DNA from: Zerene cesonia
Taxonomy: Eukaryota; Arthropoda; Insecta; Lepidoptera; Pieridae
Reading direction: 5' to 3'
DNA length: 64,000 nucleotides
Assembly: GCF_012273895.1 (NCBI RefSeq)
Contig: NC_052116.1
Location: 2,108,001-2,172,000, forward strand
A program made the translations under genes and the position numbers. The notes below the pieces were generated by a model. That model worked only from the letters and a program-made list of their open reading frames with translations. It ran no database searches and was not told the DNA's origin. This document shows positions 13,471 to 63,397 of the stretch, in pieces. Positions within the stretch are counted from its first letter, which is position 1. Each line of letters opens with the position of its first letter.

Positions 13471-13643
13471 ATCATATTATCGTAATTAATTTCACATCTA
13501 TTTTATAGAAAAGTTGAATCCGTAATTTCTTAATAGCCCATAACCTTTCCGTAACCCGTGTGTAACACATGAACATTATTATCAAAATAAATAGAAATAA
13601 TGATATTTTATAGTATAGCCTCCAACCGAGTCTTGACGTATAT

Positions 13644-13735
13644 ATGGGCGGTGGTGACTTCTTAATATCAAGTGGCCCATCTGCTTGCTGTTGCTGTTGC
13701 TGCTCCATTGCTTGTTCTGATATAAAAAAAACGTT
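13644..13735 (+). repeat. Fragment of GGGCGGTGGTGA repeat tail
   Basis: GGGCGGTGGTGACTTCTTAA, then TCAAGTGGCCCATCTGCTTG, and an A-run shortly after, match the 3' end of the same widespread lepidopteran repeat group as copies 1 and 2, but with a different internal variant. A GCTGTTGCTGTTGCTGCTCC triplet run is embedded in it and creates Cys- or Gln-rich frames on the two strands. These frames are not genes. Confidence 0.6.
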
Positions 13736-14809
13736 ATGTCTTCAAACTTCAAAGTCTTCTTGTAGTAGGCATATTTCTATGATAACTCAAGTATTGCTCC
13801 TTATTGTGAAAATTGATAAAATTTTTCTCTAAAAAATGCAATATATTACCATTTTATTATACGGTTTCTTTCATATTAGTCATCGCCGTAAGCCACCCAC
13901 TAGAACGGCACGGGTAATAGAACAAATAAGTTTCTTTGTAAGCCGTCTTGTTATGAGAATATCGTTTTGACAACGTTTACAAAATAACGAAAAAGATATC
14001 AAGTGTAACCGTTAAATCGTAAGCATCAAAGCAATTCGTCACGGCGTCCCAAAGAACGATTTCATCTGACAAAGATCTCCAAAAAAGCTCATTTATACGC
14101 AAATATTTAATTTAATTATATATTTTCTGAAGTCTCGGAGAAAGCATGGAATTTAATTTGGTTGGCTTCTGATCTTTGTGACGTTTTGAATAAATCCCGT
14201 TGTTCACGATTATTATAAAGATATTCTGAAATAAATTCCTATAAGCTTAGCCTATTTCTTGAAGGTAAAATGCCTTTGGATGAATGAAAAATGTTGTATT
14301 ATTGAGAGATGACTTCTTTGTTTATTTATATTAAGCATCGTTATTTGTAGGTTGCAATATTTTACATTTAATATGAATTCACGTAATATACAGTTGATTA
14401 TTTTTTTCTCTTTTTGTGTTTTGATAAAGAAATGGATTAATTCAACAGCATAATGTTGACAAAGACAGTGGAATAATACAAAGTGCGAATTAGTCATATT
14501 AGTAATTGGTAAGTTCTAGAATATAAAATCCAGAAATATCACATACGCTTAATCCTGCAAGACTTGGAATTAAAGTGAATAAATACCTAATTACTAATGC
14601 AGCAGCGTTGGGTAGTAACTATTTGGTGGTATGTCGAAGCGGTCATAAACATTTAGTACTAAATAAAGTAGCACATAATGAATCTACCATTTTGAGGATG
14701 AATTTTATACTTTCACATACCTACTATACGTTCAATGGTTTTAAAAGATTTTTAAAAATTGTTCGTCAGTTGCAACGTTGTATAGTTTGATGACTCGGTT
14801 TTTATATGT

Positions 14810-14955
14810 TTTTGCATGTGGTAGTCGAGCACGCTTCGGCACGAATTGGGCCAGCTCGCACCGGGGAAGTACCACACCCCCACAGAAGACCGGCGTGAAA
14901 TAGCATTCTGCTGTGTTTTGTTCGGTGAGTGGGGGAGCCGGAGGGACATATATTT
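14810..14955 (+). repeat. Dispersed repeat, 5-prime part only, copy 3
   Basis: The sequence includes TTCGGCACGAATTGGGCCAG, an ACCGGCGTGAAATAGC block, then TGTGTTTTGTTCGGTGAGTG. It is the upstream portion of the same repeat as 2637-2850 and breaks off after GGAGCCGGAGGG. The reverse copy at 36985-37215 shows the same GCACGAATT region, so this portion belongs to the element. Confidence 0.65.
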
Positions 14956-15439
14956 ACATATTCCATTGTAATGAAACAAGTAGGTATGTGTATTTATAAG
15001 TAATATTGAACTTATATGTTACATTAAAACTATTTGGTTTTAGTATATTACAACTACAATGAAAAAAACGTTAATCTAATGAAAATAGCCAGGAGACAAT
15101 TTCAGTACCTCAAACCTGTAATACCTACAAGCGCAAACACTACGTGACTGTGAATTAACCAATATTTAAGGTGAAACCCAATTAAAATTAAATTCACAAG
15201 TAATCTAGTATTTGCTAGACAAAGAGGTTGAACAGATAAGCCGGGCGAACTAACCCGCAGAGAATAATGTGATTTATAATGCGATCCTGAAACTTCTCGC
15301 TGTTTTAATTAAATTTCCTGAGATAAACAAATTAAACTACACAAGGACGTAACAGCGTATCCTTTCGCTGATTAATTTACTAAGTTACGGGTGTATTGTA
15401 TAATCTATACTCATAATGATATACTGGTGTTATGAGGTG

Positions 15440-15585
15440 TGTAATCCATCTATTGCGCCACACCCTGTATAAAGCTGAAGATTTTGTTTGTCGCACTATT
15501 CTGGGTCGGATATGTACGTGATCCCTAGACTATATGTTGTACCACAGGCGAAACCGGGGCAGATCCCAAATGCATCAGCCAATCA
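15440..15585 (+). repeat. Diverged non-autonomous element fragment
   Basis: TATAAAGCTGAAGATTTTGT near the start and GTACCACAGGCGAAACCGGGG near the end match the head and tail blocks of the CTAGT-ending modules at 16891-17049 and elsewhere. The terminal CTAGT has been lost. Confidence 0.5.
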
Positions 15586-16287
15586 AAAATAAAAACTATA
15601 ATAACTAATAATATAACAATAGGAATAGGTACTAGTGAAAAGTAGGAATATTTTAAAATCATCGAAATCGAAAGGAAATTATAGAAAATCTAGATACTAT
15701 ATAGAATTAGCTTATTCGGCAAACATTTTTTTGCCCAGAAAAAAAATTCCAGACTGAAACATACACAAAAATTTGAAAATGGATCATGTCCGAGAAGTGA
15801 GTAGAGGAATAAATAAAATAATTTTATATATATCCAAATTCATTATTAATTTATGATTAATTCATACACTGTACGGACAATTCAGACACAAAAAAGATGC
15901 AATATAAAAAAAAATGTCCAATTTATATAGCTCCATTGGTAATAAAAACAAATATACAAATTTTTTCGATGCGTGTCCTCGTTTATAGTTCATACATACT
16001 TCGAAATATGGTAGAAAAGGATTTCAAAAAACGTTGCTGCAGCAAAAATGCATTTTATTCTGAAACGTGACTAAAAACGCAATCCGTTTTTTGTGCAAAC
16101 GTTATGCGATAAAACCGTTTGAAAATTGAAAACCAGTATGCTAGTAGAACAAACATCATATGCAAAATATAGCGCAACGAATCAGAGCCTTGTGACGATA
16201 CATACTTTATCCTCTACAAAACACGTACATCCATCTTAAAGTGCTCCAAAGTACAGCCAACAAAAACATTAGTAATTAAAATCAATA

Positions 16288-16429
16288 TTAAAGCCAGACA
16301 CGCTTGTACAATTTGTCAAACAATTTCATAAAGCTGTCTGCGAGTGGTAAAGTTACTTCTCAGAACACCGTTTATTAGGTTGGTGTTGTGCAGATGCAAG
16401 ATGCGCTCGACAGCAATCGATGTAGCCAT
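16288..16429 (-). pseudogene. Small open frame with ideal start context, possibly decayed gene
   Basis: On the minus strand ACCATGG starts a 37-codon frame (start 16429, TGA at 16316-16318). Beyond the TGA the same frame stays open for another 33 codons. A second frame overlapping its 3' half reads VTLPLADSFMKLFDKLYKRV and ends at TAA 16288-16290, which looks protein-like. A one-base shift near 16357 would join the two. I recognise no family. It could be a broken exon, a retroposed fragment, or coincidence. Confidence 0.2.
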
Positions 16430-16435
16430 GGTAAC
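16422..16435. promoter_or_regulatory. RFX X-box-like palindrome
   Basis: GTAGCCATGGTAAC fits the X-box consensus GTNRCC-N(0-3)-RGYAAC at every defined position. X-boxes bind RFX factors and usually lie just upstream of ciliary genes. No ciliary gene was recognised nearby, and the motif overlaps the start of the small minus-strand frame, so this may be chance. Confidence 0.3.
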
Positions 16436-16890
16436 GTCGCCGCCCGTGAAACGTGCCTTTATATCTGACGCTCCAGAGACATCTAAACGACTGAGTTATT
16501 GCCATAACTAATAATTTACTTGTTTAGTATTCGGTCAAAGTAAATGGACTTAGATATTATCATATCTTAAATATGAATCCTATCGTAGGCTATATAAGTA
16601 TACCCATGTAGGGAAAATAAAAAAAAAAAATGTTTGCTCTGCTATTTTATAGTGGCGCAGGGCGCTAATTTTTCACACAACAAACACCACAACCCATACT
16701 TATTCAACTTTAAAACAAAAAAACGGTTGACCCGTTCGGGAGCTAGGATGCCACTGGCACATAGACACACAGACAAGTCAAGATGTTTTTTTTTCTATCT
16801 TTCAACATGGACGTTAGTAGCTTATTGTTTTTCCGAACCAAAATTTGTTTAATCGTCTTCCTATTAACGCTAATTTTAAAAGTCAAATAA

Positions 16891-17049
16891 TCTATACTAA
16901 TATTATAAAGCTGAAGAGTTTGTTTGAACGAACTAATCTCAGGAACTACTGGTCCGATTTGAAAAATTATTTCAGTGTTAGTTAGCTAATTTATTGAGTA
17001 GGGCTATAAGCCTATATATATGCCACGAAGCAAAGCCGGGGATCTCTAG
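16891..17049 (+). mobile_element. Short Helitron-like module, 5-prime TC to 3-prime CTAG
   Basis: This 159-bp element starts TCTATACTAATATTATAAAG directly after an A and ends CTAG directly before a T. It fits Helitron-type insertion between A and T with no target duplication. It has GGAACTACTGGTCCGATTTG in the middle and GCCGGGG shortly before the end. The head block recurs, inverted, at 34330-34362 and 43145-43165. It has no coding capacity. Confidence 0.6.
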
Positions 17050-17199
17050 TTTCTAAAAAAGGGCTATCAAAAGCTCTGTCTCAAAAATACGTTACAACTG
17101 TTTTTCGTCTTTTGACTATCTGCGTTATAAAAAACTTTTTATTTTTTATAGTTCATTAAGGTATTTATTTAAATATCGATGGAAAATTATATTAAAAAT

Positions 17200-17260
17200 A
17201 ACGAAGGAGTTTGAATCGAACACTAATCCGAAGATTAAGTTCCAAACTCCAACAATCGTT
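17200..17260 (-). ncRNA. Nested hairpin with C(UUCG)G loop, function unknown
   Basis: A 61-base stretch folds into one long interrupted stem. From outside in, the paired arms are AACGA/TCGTT, GGAGTTTG/CAAACTCC, GAAC/GTTC and TAATC/GATTA. Read on the minus strand the apex is CTTCGG, the exceptionally stable UUCG tetraloop. The minus strand also contains GTTCGATTC, which resembles a tRNA B box, but the loop sizes do not allow a cloverleaf. Expression is unknown; this is only a structured candidate. Confidence 0.3.
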
Positions 17261-17639
17261 ACTAATGAATCAACCTACGCACAAAAAAATCAAAATATCG
17301 TATCGTTGTCGTCACGGTCTCTAAAAACCGGCTCGCAGAACACAATATACCCACAAACGTTCTACCGTCTTCTCTCGATTCCTAACAGGATAATGTAGTT
17401 TCGCGGTTATGCCTCGCTCGACACATACCGCTAACAATGTTGCCTATCTACTTATGGGTTATGTATAACAAATTACCCGGGTGCCGTTACAACTAACATG
17501 CCTATATATAATCTGTATTTTATAAATTTATCCGATAGATAAGAATGAATGTTATTTATATTTAGAACATCTGAGATGCATACATAAGTATATGCCGTGT
17601 ATAGCTTTGTAGCTATATGTATGTGTGTCATATCATATC

Positions 17640-17815
17640 CGTCTAATATTATAAACGTGAAAAGGAAGCCATGGATGTATGTTTGTTGCTCTCACCCGAA
17701 AACAGCCGAACGGATTTTGATGTTACTTTACAGGGATGTTAGCTTATGAACCAGATTAAAACATAAGCTATAAAAGTACTTTCTTTCCCCGCGGATTCAT
17801 CCGTGACTAAAATCG
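17640..17815 (+). repeat. Diverged non-autonomous retroposon-like fragment
   Basis: TAATATTATAAACGTGAAAA, GCCGAACGGATTTTGATGTT and CCGCGGATTCATCCGTGACT follow in the order seen in lepidopteran RTE/SINE-like or Helitron-like modules. No intact end is visible. Confidence 0.5.
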
Positions 17816-18754
17816 TATTCTATGTTATACAACCACTTGCATATACTTCTATACTTTAATCCAATCTAATATAAAAATGAATTCACACATTTGTAGTTTA
17901 AAACTCGAGAACGGCTCGAACAATTAGGCTAATGCTAATATAAACGTACTACGGGTAGTGCCGGTATGGACCATAAGTTCATAATAAATACATATTTAAC
18001 TGAGTAATGGCGATGTAAAGTTAACTAAACGATGTAAAATACTATGACTTGTGGTATCGGAAAACAACTTCTAGATTTTAAAGCTGGTTAAGCAAAACAA
18101 TAGGTACGCAAAAGCCGTTGTAGCTGCGTCCGGCCAAATTTTCATTTATAAAACATTTCACTGCTATAAAACTAAAAATTAAAACATCACATTATTTTAT
18201 GATTTACTCGATGCATCATTTGAGCACAAAAAAACTTTCACATTATAAAGAAAATCATAAATACAAAAGGATATGAACGACATCCCGTTTGTAGGTTAAG
18301 TAGTCCGGGGGTGAGGTTAGCGAACAATCCTTTACAAGGGTTCTATAAATATGTAAAAATAATCCTTTTTATTTCCGCTCATTGTTTATTCACTCTTTTC
18401 TGAGATAAATTGTTTGAGTGGGGCCTTTAATCGTTTATGCTACGTTCTTGACGAAATTAATTACGTTTCTAGGAGCCTACAGCCATAATATACAAAAATA
18501 AGATTTTTTCGTACTTCTTCAAGAGCTATTATTGCCTCAATGTCCAAAATCCTAAGCCCGTGTGCTTCTAAATTCTAATTTTAAACAGTCATACTTAAAG
18601 TCATAATGGTCAGTTTCCAGCTACGTTCGGGTCGACCCAGGAAAAAATTGTCTATCAAATTCAGAAAAAACGAATTTTAAAATAGTAGAAGAATTTTCAA
18701 AAGGTCGAGTGTTTCCACATGAATATAAAAGCAATCTATTTTTTGCCTTTTTTT

Positions 18755-19145
18755 CGTTATATATTGTAAAAGAGACTGCGTTTGTCTATCTGTCTGTTTG
18801 CAATAAACTCAAAAATTGCTGCACCAAGTTAAATTCTGGTTTAACGAATGAGAGGAAAGTAGTTCTCAAAGTTTTAAGTAAATAATTTGTTATGCAAAGA
18901 CAAGTTTATAATTTATTTATTTATTTATTTATGCTTTATTGTTTTGAAATAATTACAAATTGAGACTTAATCAATTGAGACCTAGGGAACATTATCACAA
19001 GTGGCGGTCTTATCGCTAAATAGCAATTTCTTCCAGGCAACCGGTTGCACTGAGAGAGGTTAAAATTTCATTAAAATCGGTCAAGCCGTTTCGGAGGAGT
19101 ATGGCAACGAAAACTGTGACACGAGAATTTTATATTTTAGATATA
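18755..19145 (+). mobile_element. RTE-type retroposon tail with another repeat embedded
   Basis: The end (about 19063-19140) reads ATTAAAATCGGTCAAGCCGT, TTCGGAGGAGTATGGCAACG and GACACGAGAATTTTATATTT, which I recognise as the usual 3' end of lepidopteran RTE-like elements. Inside, about 18907-19060 carries a different tail (TTTATTTATTTATTTATGCT, then AGCAATTTCTTCCAGGCAAC). That tail recurs in part in intron 8 of l(2)gl (49270-49320), so a nested insertion is likely. Confidence 0.55.
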
Positions 19146-19370
19146 ATTTGCATTTAGAACATAATTTGTCAAATACTAATTTATTTGTATCATAAATATT
19201 TGACTTAATTTTCATCAAAACTTCAAGCAGCTTGTGTATGTTCGTACCTTTATAATTAATAATTAGTAATGTACTCTGCGAAAAAATTCAAAGGAAAATC
19301 GAACTTGGTTACCAATATACCTACAACAAAATGCGAGAAAATGATATGCTTTTAATTCCAAGTACATTAC

Positions 19371-19378
19371 ACAATTAC
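19371..19378. repeat. Target-site duplication, left copy
   Basis: ACAATTAC lies directly against the left end of the MITE and is identical to 19725-19732. Confidence 0.85.
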
Positions 19379-19724
19379 CAGTGTTGCCACTTTATTTTTC
19401 TAAAAAGCGCAACTCGGCACTCTAAAAACGCTAAAAAGTACAAGTTTTTCTGGTTCAATTGTAATTCTGTCATATAATAATTCCAAGTCGAAACATTTTG
19501 ATTGGATGTTTAGGAATTCAGAGGCCAATTAGAACGCTCACTTTGTAAACAGACCCTCCCCTGGTATGGTGCTAAAGGCAAAAAATTGCAAAAACGTCCT
19601 TATTTCAAGACAATTCCTAAAAGTACTAAATAGAGCTAGCTTGCCCCTTAGGGGCTAAAAGAAGGGTTTAAAATCGGGTCAAATCATCAGATTCCGCCCG
19701 AAAAGGGCTAAGGTGGCAACACTG
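19379..19724. mobile_element. hAT-type MITE with terminal inverted repeats
   Basis: This 346-bp element begins CAGTGTTGCCACTTTA and ends with the inverted partner GGTGGCAACACTG: 12 identical terminal bases, one mismatch, then further matches. It is flanked on both sides by the perfect 8-bp duplication ACAATTAC. A TIR beginning CAGTG plus an 8-bp duplication is diagnostic of the hAT superfamily (P elements also make 8-bp duplications but have other ends). There is no transposase frame, so it is non-autonomous. The perfect duplication suggests a fairly recent insertion. It lies about 1.1 kb upstream of the l(2)gl start exon. Confidence 0.88.
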
Positions 19725-19732
19725 ACAATTAC
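19725..19732. repeat. Target-site duplication, right copy
   Basis: ACAATTAC directly follows the MITE and is identical to 19371-19378. Confidence 0.85.
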
Positions 19733-20479
19733 AGATACAGAATAACTTGTCCAATTAGTTCCGATTCCAACCGTTTGCACTGTTCGTCTGCGGCGCCACC
19801 AGCAACAGAAACTTAATCCTTTTTTTTTAATATATTCTATGACTCGCATTTAAAGCAAACCCTAAGAAAAATTCATAATTAAAAAAAAAACATTTACAAA
19901 TTTAAAATTCATGAAAGATCTTTCTTTTTGATCCAATATGCTGCAAATCACATTTTTATTAATATTTTTGGGAGATTTCTGAACGTAAGGAAATAAAGAG
20001 TTGCCATTTTATAAGAATTCCCTTACTTTGACATCTTTTAGCCAAACAGGTCAAATTAATTGCAGCATTAAATTTGCATACGGTTCCCCTTGTGCTCATA
20101 TTGGAACTAATTTATTTTAATTTGATTTAAACATGTTCAACAACTTTTGGGCATAATTCTTTACTAGTGTTATGCATCGTATATTCAAAGGGGGAAAAAA
20201 ATGTTGCTACTGGCAATCCGAGAAACCAGTCACGACTTACGTCACATTTTGTTATAGTGTGGGTGTGTAACTTATGCGTGCGTGCGTTGCTTTGTGGTGT
20301 TTGTATGTATTTCTAACGCCGTTGTGAGTTGTCTGACATTTCCTTAAAGTTGGATTTTATAACTAAAACTCAACAAACAATCGTAATTAGGTATGTAAAG
20401 TGTGATATACTACTAATAAAAAACGTAGTTCAGTTATCATTTTAACAAAAATCCGTGTACTAGACGTGTAACCTGTTTG

Positions 20480-20716
20480 ACAGGCGTTGGCCAAGATCTG
20501 GAATCGGGATAGTGATTTTAGTTTAATAATTTATATTGCTTTACAAATAATGTTATTATGTTACTTTATAAGTTATCTTTGTGTCGGTTATCTGGTGATT
20601 TAAAGAATTTTATCTGGTTGCGAGGCTAGGCGGTGGCAACGCGAAGTCATTGCTATTTGAGCGTTCTGAACTCAGTCGGCTTTTCGCTGCCGGTCGGTTT
20701 ACTCGTGTTTGTGGTC
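20480..20716 (+). promoter_or_regulatory. l(2)gl: Probable l(2)gl promoter and noncoding first exon
   Basis: GC content rises just upstream of the l(2)gl coding start. An arthropod initiator-like TCAGTC lies at 20672-20677, and GTGAGT at 20717 is a good splice donor. A matching acceptor, TTGTTGCAG, ends at 20805, nine bases before the ATG. This suggests a 5' UTR exon ending at 20716 and an 88-base UTR intron (20717-20805). A CRE-like TTACGTCA lies upstream at 20237-20244. The transcription start itself cannot be fixed from sequence alone. Confidence 0.4.
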
Positions 20717-20814
20717 GTGAGTTTAGTATGAAAAATGGTAGGGTCGTGTTTGTATGTATGTTTAGCAGTGTTTGTGAAGTGCGCTAAGTGATTGTCTTGT
20801 TGCAGGCTGGCAGG

Positions 20815-60644
<39,830 letters not shown>

Positions 60645-61427
60645 AGATTTACATTCACCACGCGACCGCGCCGCTAGATGTCGCCTTCGACGTCCGCGCC
60701 GACAATATAGATTTGCTTTTCAAATTTCGAATGTGTCAAAAAACGAACCGAAAGAGCGGCACAGATGTGAATCGATGGATCTATTGTTTCTTGCTATTGT
60801 CCGACCTCTTTTGGGATATGTAAAGTTTAATGTATACTACTCGAGTGGTGGCACACGACGGATTTTTATACTGCCAGAATATGAATGTTGTAGAATACTT
60901 TGAGCTTACCGTATGTGAGAAATGTATAATAATTGTTCTTTCAATATAAATGTCAGTACAATTACATAGAACAAAAAGAAATAGTAAAAATCAATTTAAG
61001 AACTTTCTTGTATGTTAGAGTAATTTTTATAAAAGTGCTGCATAGTACAAGAACGTTGTATTAAATATGACAAATACTATATAGATAAAACATATGATGT
61101 TATTATATTATTATACTTACATTTTAAACATTTTTACACATTAGCCGCGATTTTTCCCAATTTGTACTAATTTAATGTATCGAATAGGAATAATTTATTG
61201 TATTTTGTAAATTTTATCTTTATTCTAAGCGTAATTTGTAAGTAATTATTGCATTTTATATAAACGATAGATTTATCTTTTGCCCTGTCAATTACTTAGC
61301 ATTATAAAATCTATTGGCTAGCGTTTTTAAGTTATATAAAACTATTTTTTGCTTGAGTACTTAAGCTGTACGAAATTTTAATTTTTTAATATTGTTTTTA
61401 CCAATAAGTAATTAATATTAGTACAAA

Positions 61428-61433
61428 AATAAA
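61428..61433 (+). terminator. Polyadenylation signal AATAAA, proximal
   Basis: First AATAAA on the + strand after the l(2)gl stop codon. Confidence 0.5.
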
Positions 61434-61967
61434 ATGGCCATAGCACTTTTATGTTGGGTGTAGAATTTGATACGATTAATTAAGCAACCTGACTATAGAT
61501 TTTTATTTGTTTCCTTATAAGTTATAAATATAAACACTGACAACAATGACACGTTTTAACAAGTATAGCAATTCTTTTTCATTGCTGAGGTGTGATTTCG
61601 TTTATCTACACTTTTATTGTATTCTAATTTTATATAGTATTAGCAACATGGCAGCTGTTACATTTAGCGCGCCTCTTTTCAAAATGACAGTTGTATATAA
61701 TTTTAACAGTATTTAATTATGGCAACAATTAATATTTGCATTTGAACATCACAACGTTGTGATAGATGGGATTGAATTTTGTTTTTAGGTTTTATATTTT
61801 ATTTTAGATGTAAGTTGTATGTGCCTGCCTATTTCTATGACGCCTTTAAAATTATAAGGGTGTCTCACGTCCAGATTGCTTCTGTTTTTATTATTGTACA
61901 ATTATCTTTGTGCTATTATATCATTTTTAAATTTGATACGAACCTTGCTATTTGTATCCAACACAAG

Positions 61968-61973
61968 AATAAA
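61968..61973 (+). terminator. Polyadenylation signal AATAAA, distal
   Basis: Second AATAAA after the stop; a third, at 62087-62092, is also possible. Confidence 0.4.
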
Positions 61974-61990
61974 TGCTGAGAAAAAGAATA

Positions 61991-62849
61991 TTTTTTTAAT
62001 TTATGATACCTTAGAAATTGGGAGACGTAAAAAAACTGTGACGCGAACATTTTGAATATAGACACGCTTTTTGTAAATTTCATCTCAATAAACATCTTAA
62101 GATCCTCGAGTAGAACTTTAGTTACATATCTAGAGATAATATAAAGAGTAGTTTGTTTGATTCCACACGCCAACCTTGGGAACTGTATCGATTTCAAGAA
62201 TTTATTCACCATTGGATAAGTACATGACCTTGAGTGCTATAGGCTATACAGAAAGGAGTATAGTAATTTATCAAGTTTGTTAAAGAAATGTCATCCCTAT
62301 ATTAATTGACTCTTAACAACCGATACAAGTATAGGATGTAAATTTTACTTATTTTAGTCGATCTTATTCCCTGGTGTGGCAGTGAATTAGTAATTAAAAA
62401 TACAATAGGAAAGTAATGGAATGATTACGTAATAATGACTTAACAGTAAAATCACAACCGACGTTCTTGTATATACTACCTACCTACTTACTACTCATAT
62501 TATAAACGCGAAAAATTGACATGGAGGGACCTTGTAATCTACGTAAAAAGCACTAAACGGATTTTAATCATATTCAGCAGTGATTATATATATTAAAATT
62601 ATATAAAGTACTCTGTGAAAATAACACACTTAGCAAGTAAATTTCTCTACAGTGTAGTATTATGTTATCTGTGACTGTGTTAATGCTATTTTAGTATAAA
62701 AACGTAATTACTTCTGTTTGACCGCTTAAAAGCATCATTGAGAATGTCGGTTAGCTTTTTAAATTTCGCTTATTAAAAAAAATAATAACTTTATCGATAA
62801 AGCAAACTCTTAAGCCGTGTTTTTGTATTTTTGTCACAATAAAACTTAT
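61991..62849. other. Intergenic sequence between l(2)gl and the next gene pair
   Basis: At about 62490-62600, ATATTATAAACGCGAAAAAT and CACTAAACGGATTTTAATCA are the remains of a retroposon-like module. The rest is AT-rich. A 98-codon minus frame (61916-62212) overlaps the l(2)gl 3' region and resembles nothing I know. Confidence 0.5.
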
Positions 62850-63145
62850 TTACCAATTTAGATATGGATAACATCCTTTCGTTTGCCTACGCTTGAGTGG
62901 ATCCTTCAGTCTATTCCTATTTTTATGTGTATAATCTGTGTCTACATCTACTGTAGATAGAACAGCAGTCTCGCCTTCTTTAACATAACTCACTTTTAAT
63001 ATGATTTTCTTCATTTGCACAGGTGCAACGGATGGCGAATGCTCAACTGTTATATTCAACAGCTTTCATTTAATGTCACTTTTTTACGTCAAGTAATTTT
63101 TAATAAATAACTAATGAACGCACCTCTATCAAAAGTCACTGTCAT
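62850..63145 (-). CDS. Small two-exon gene, unknown function
   Basis: Minus strand. Exon 1 runs from ATG at 63145 to 63124 (MTVTFDR and one base). A 77-base intron follows (63123-63047, donor GTGCGT, acceptor ATATAACAG). Exon 2 runs from 63046 to the TGA or TAA stop at 62850-62852. The joined product has 72 residues: a beta-like first half (QMKKIILKVSYVKEGETAVL) and a basic second half (KNRNRLKDPLKRRQTKGCYP). In-frame ATGs upstream at 63214 and 63253 could lengthen it to 95 or 108 residues, the last beginning only 22 bases from the opposite gene. I do not recognise the family. Correct phase, short intron and head-to-head position support a gene, but conservation is untested. Confidence 0.45.
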
Positions 63146-63274
63146 TTTAAACCTAAGTTGAAGTTCGACGTCAATTTCACTAGAAAATGTGTAAACATCA
63201 ACATCGTTTAGCATAAAATTAAGTACAACAGAAAAGGACTGTTTCCAGTTCATTAATGAATAAATATTAACATT
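63146..63274. promoter_or_regulatory. Likely bidirectional promoter region
   Basis: The + strand ZAD gene (ATG 63275) and the - strand small gene (ATG 63145 or further upstream) diverge from this 130-base interval. It must contain both starts and 5' UTRs unless the minus gene uses an internal start. No TATA box is obvious. Confidence 0.4.
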
Positions 63275-63397
63275 ATGAATATTTGTAGAACTTGTCTTGC
63301 CATAGAAACTAGTAAAAATATCTATGACTTACCGAAAGGAGTACAAGAAGAATCAAAATCTCATACTGAAATAATGCAGTTTTGTGTAGACATTGAG
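63275..63397 (+). CDS. ZAD gene exon 1
   Basis: 41 codons, phase 0 end, donor GCAAGT. The ATG fits because CRTC begins at residue 4, the normal place in ZAD proteins. Confidence 0.82.

Larger units (their letters stand above)
60645..61990 (+). other. l(2)gl: Probable 3' UTR of l(2)gl
   Basis: AT-rich sequence without frames of interest. Two AATAAA signals (61428 and 61968) offer two possible transcript ends, giving UTRs of about 0.8 or 1.35 kb. Confidence 0.6.

Noticed and set aside
13472..13832. Poly-Gln or poly-Cys frames on opposite strands
   Set aside because: They come from a short GCTGTTGCTG run within a repeat tail. There is no gene context.
16316..16429. Selenoprotein-type TGA readthrough
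   Set aside because: The frame continues beyond a TGA, but no protein family, flanking Cys/Sec context or SECIS-like structure was seen.
17200..17260. tRNA gene
   Set aside because: The B-box-like GTTCGATTC is present, but the paired arms form one long hairpin with a four-base loop. There is no D arm or seven-base anticodon loop.
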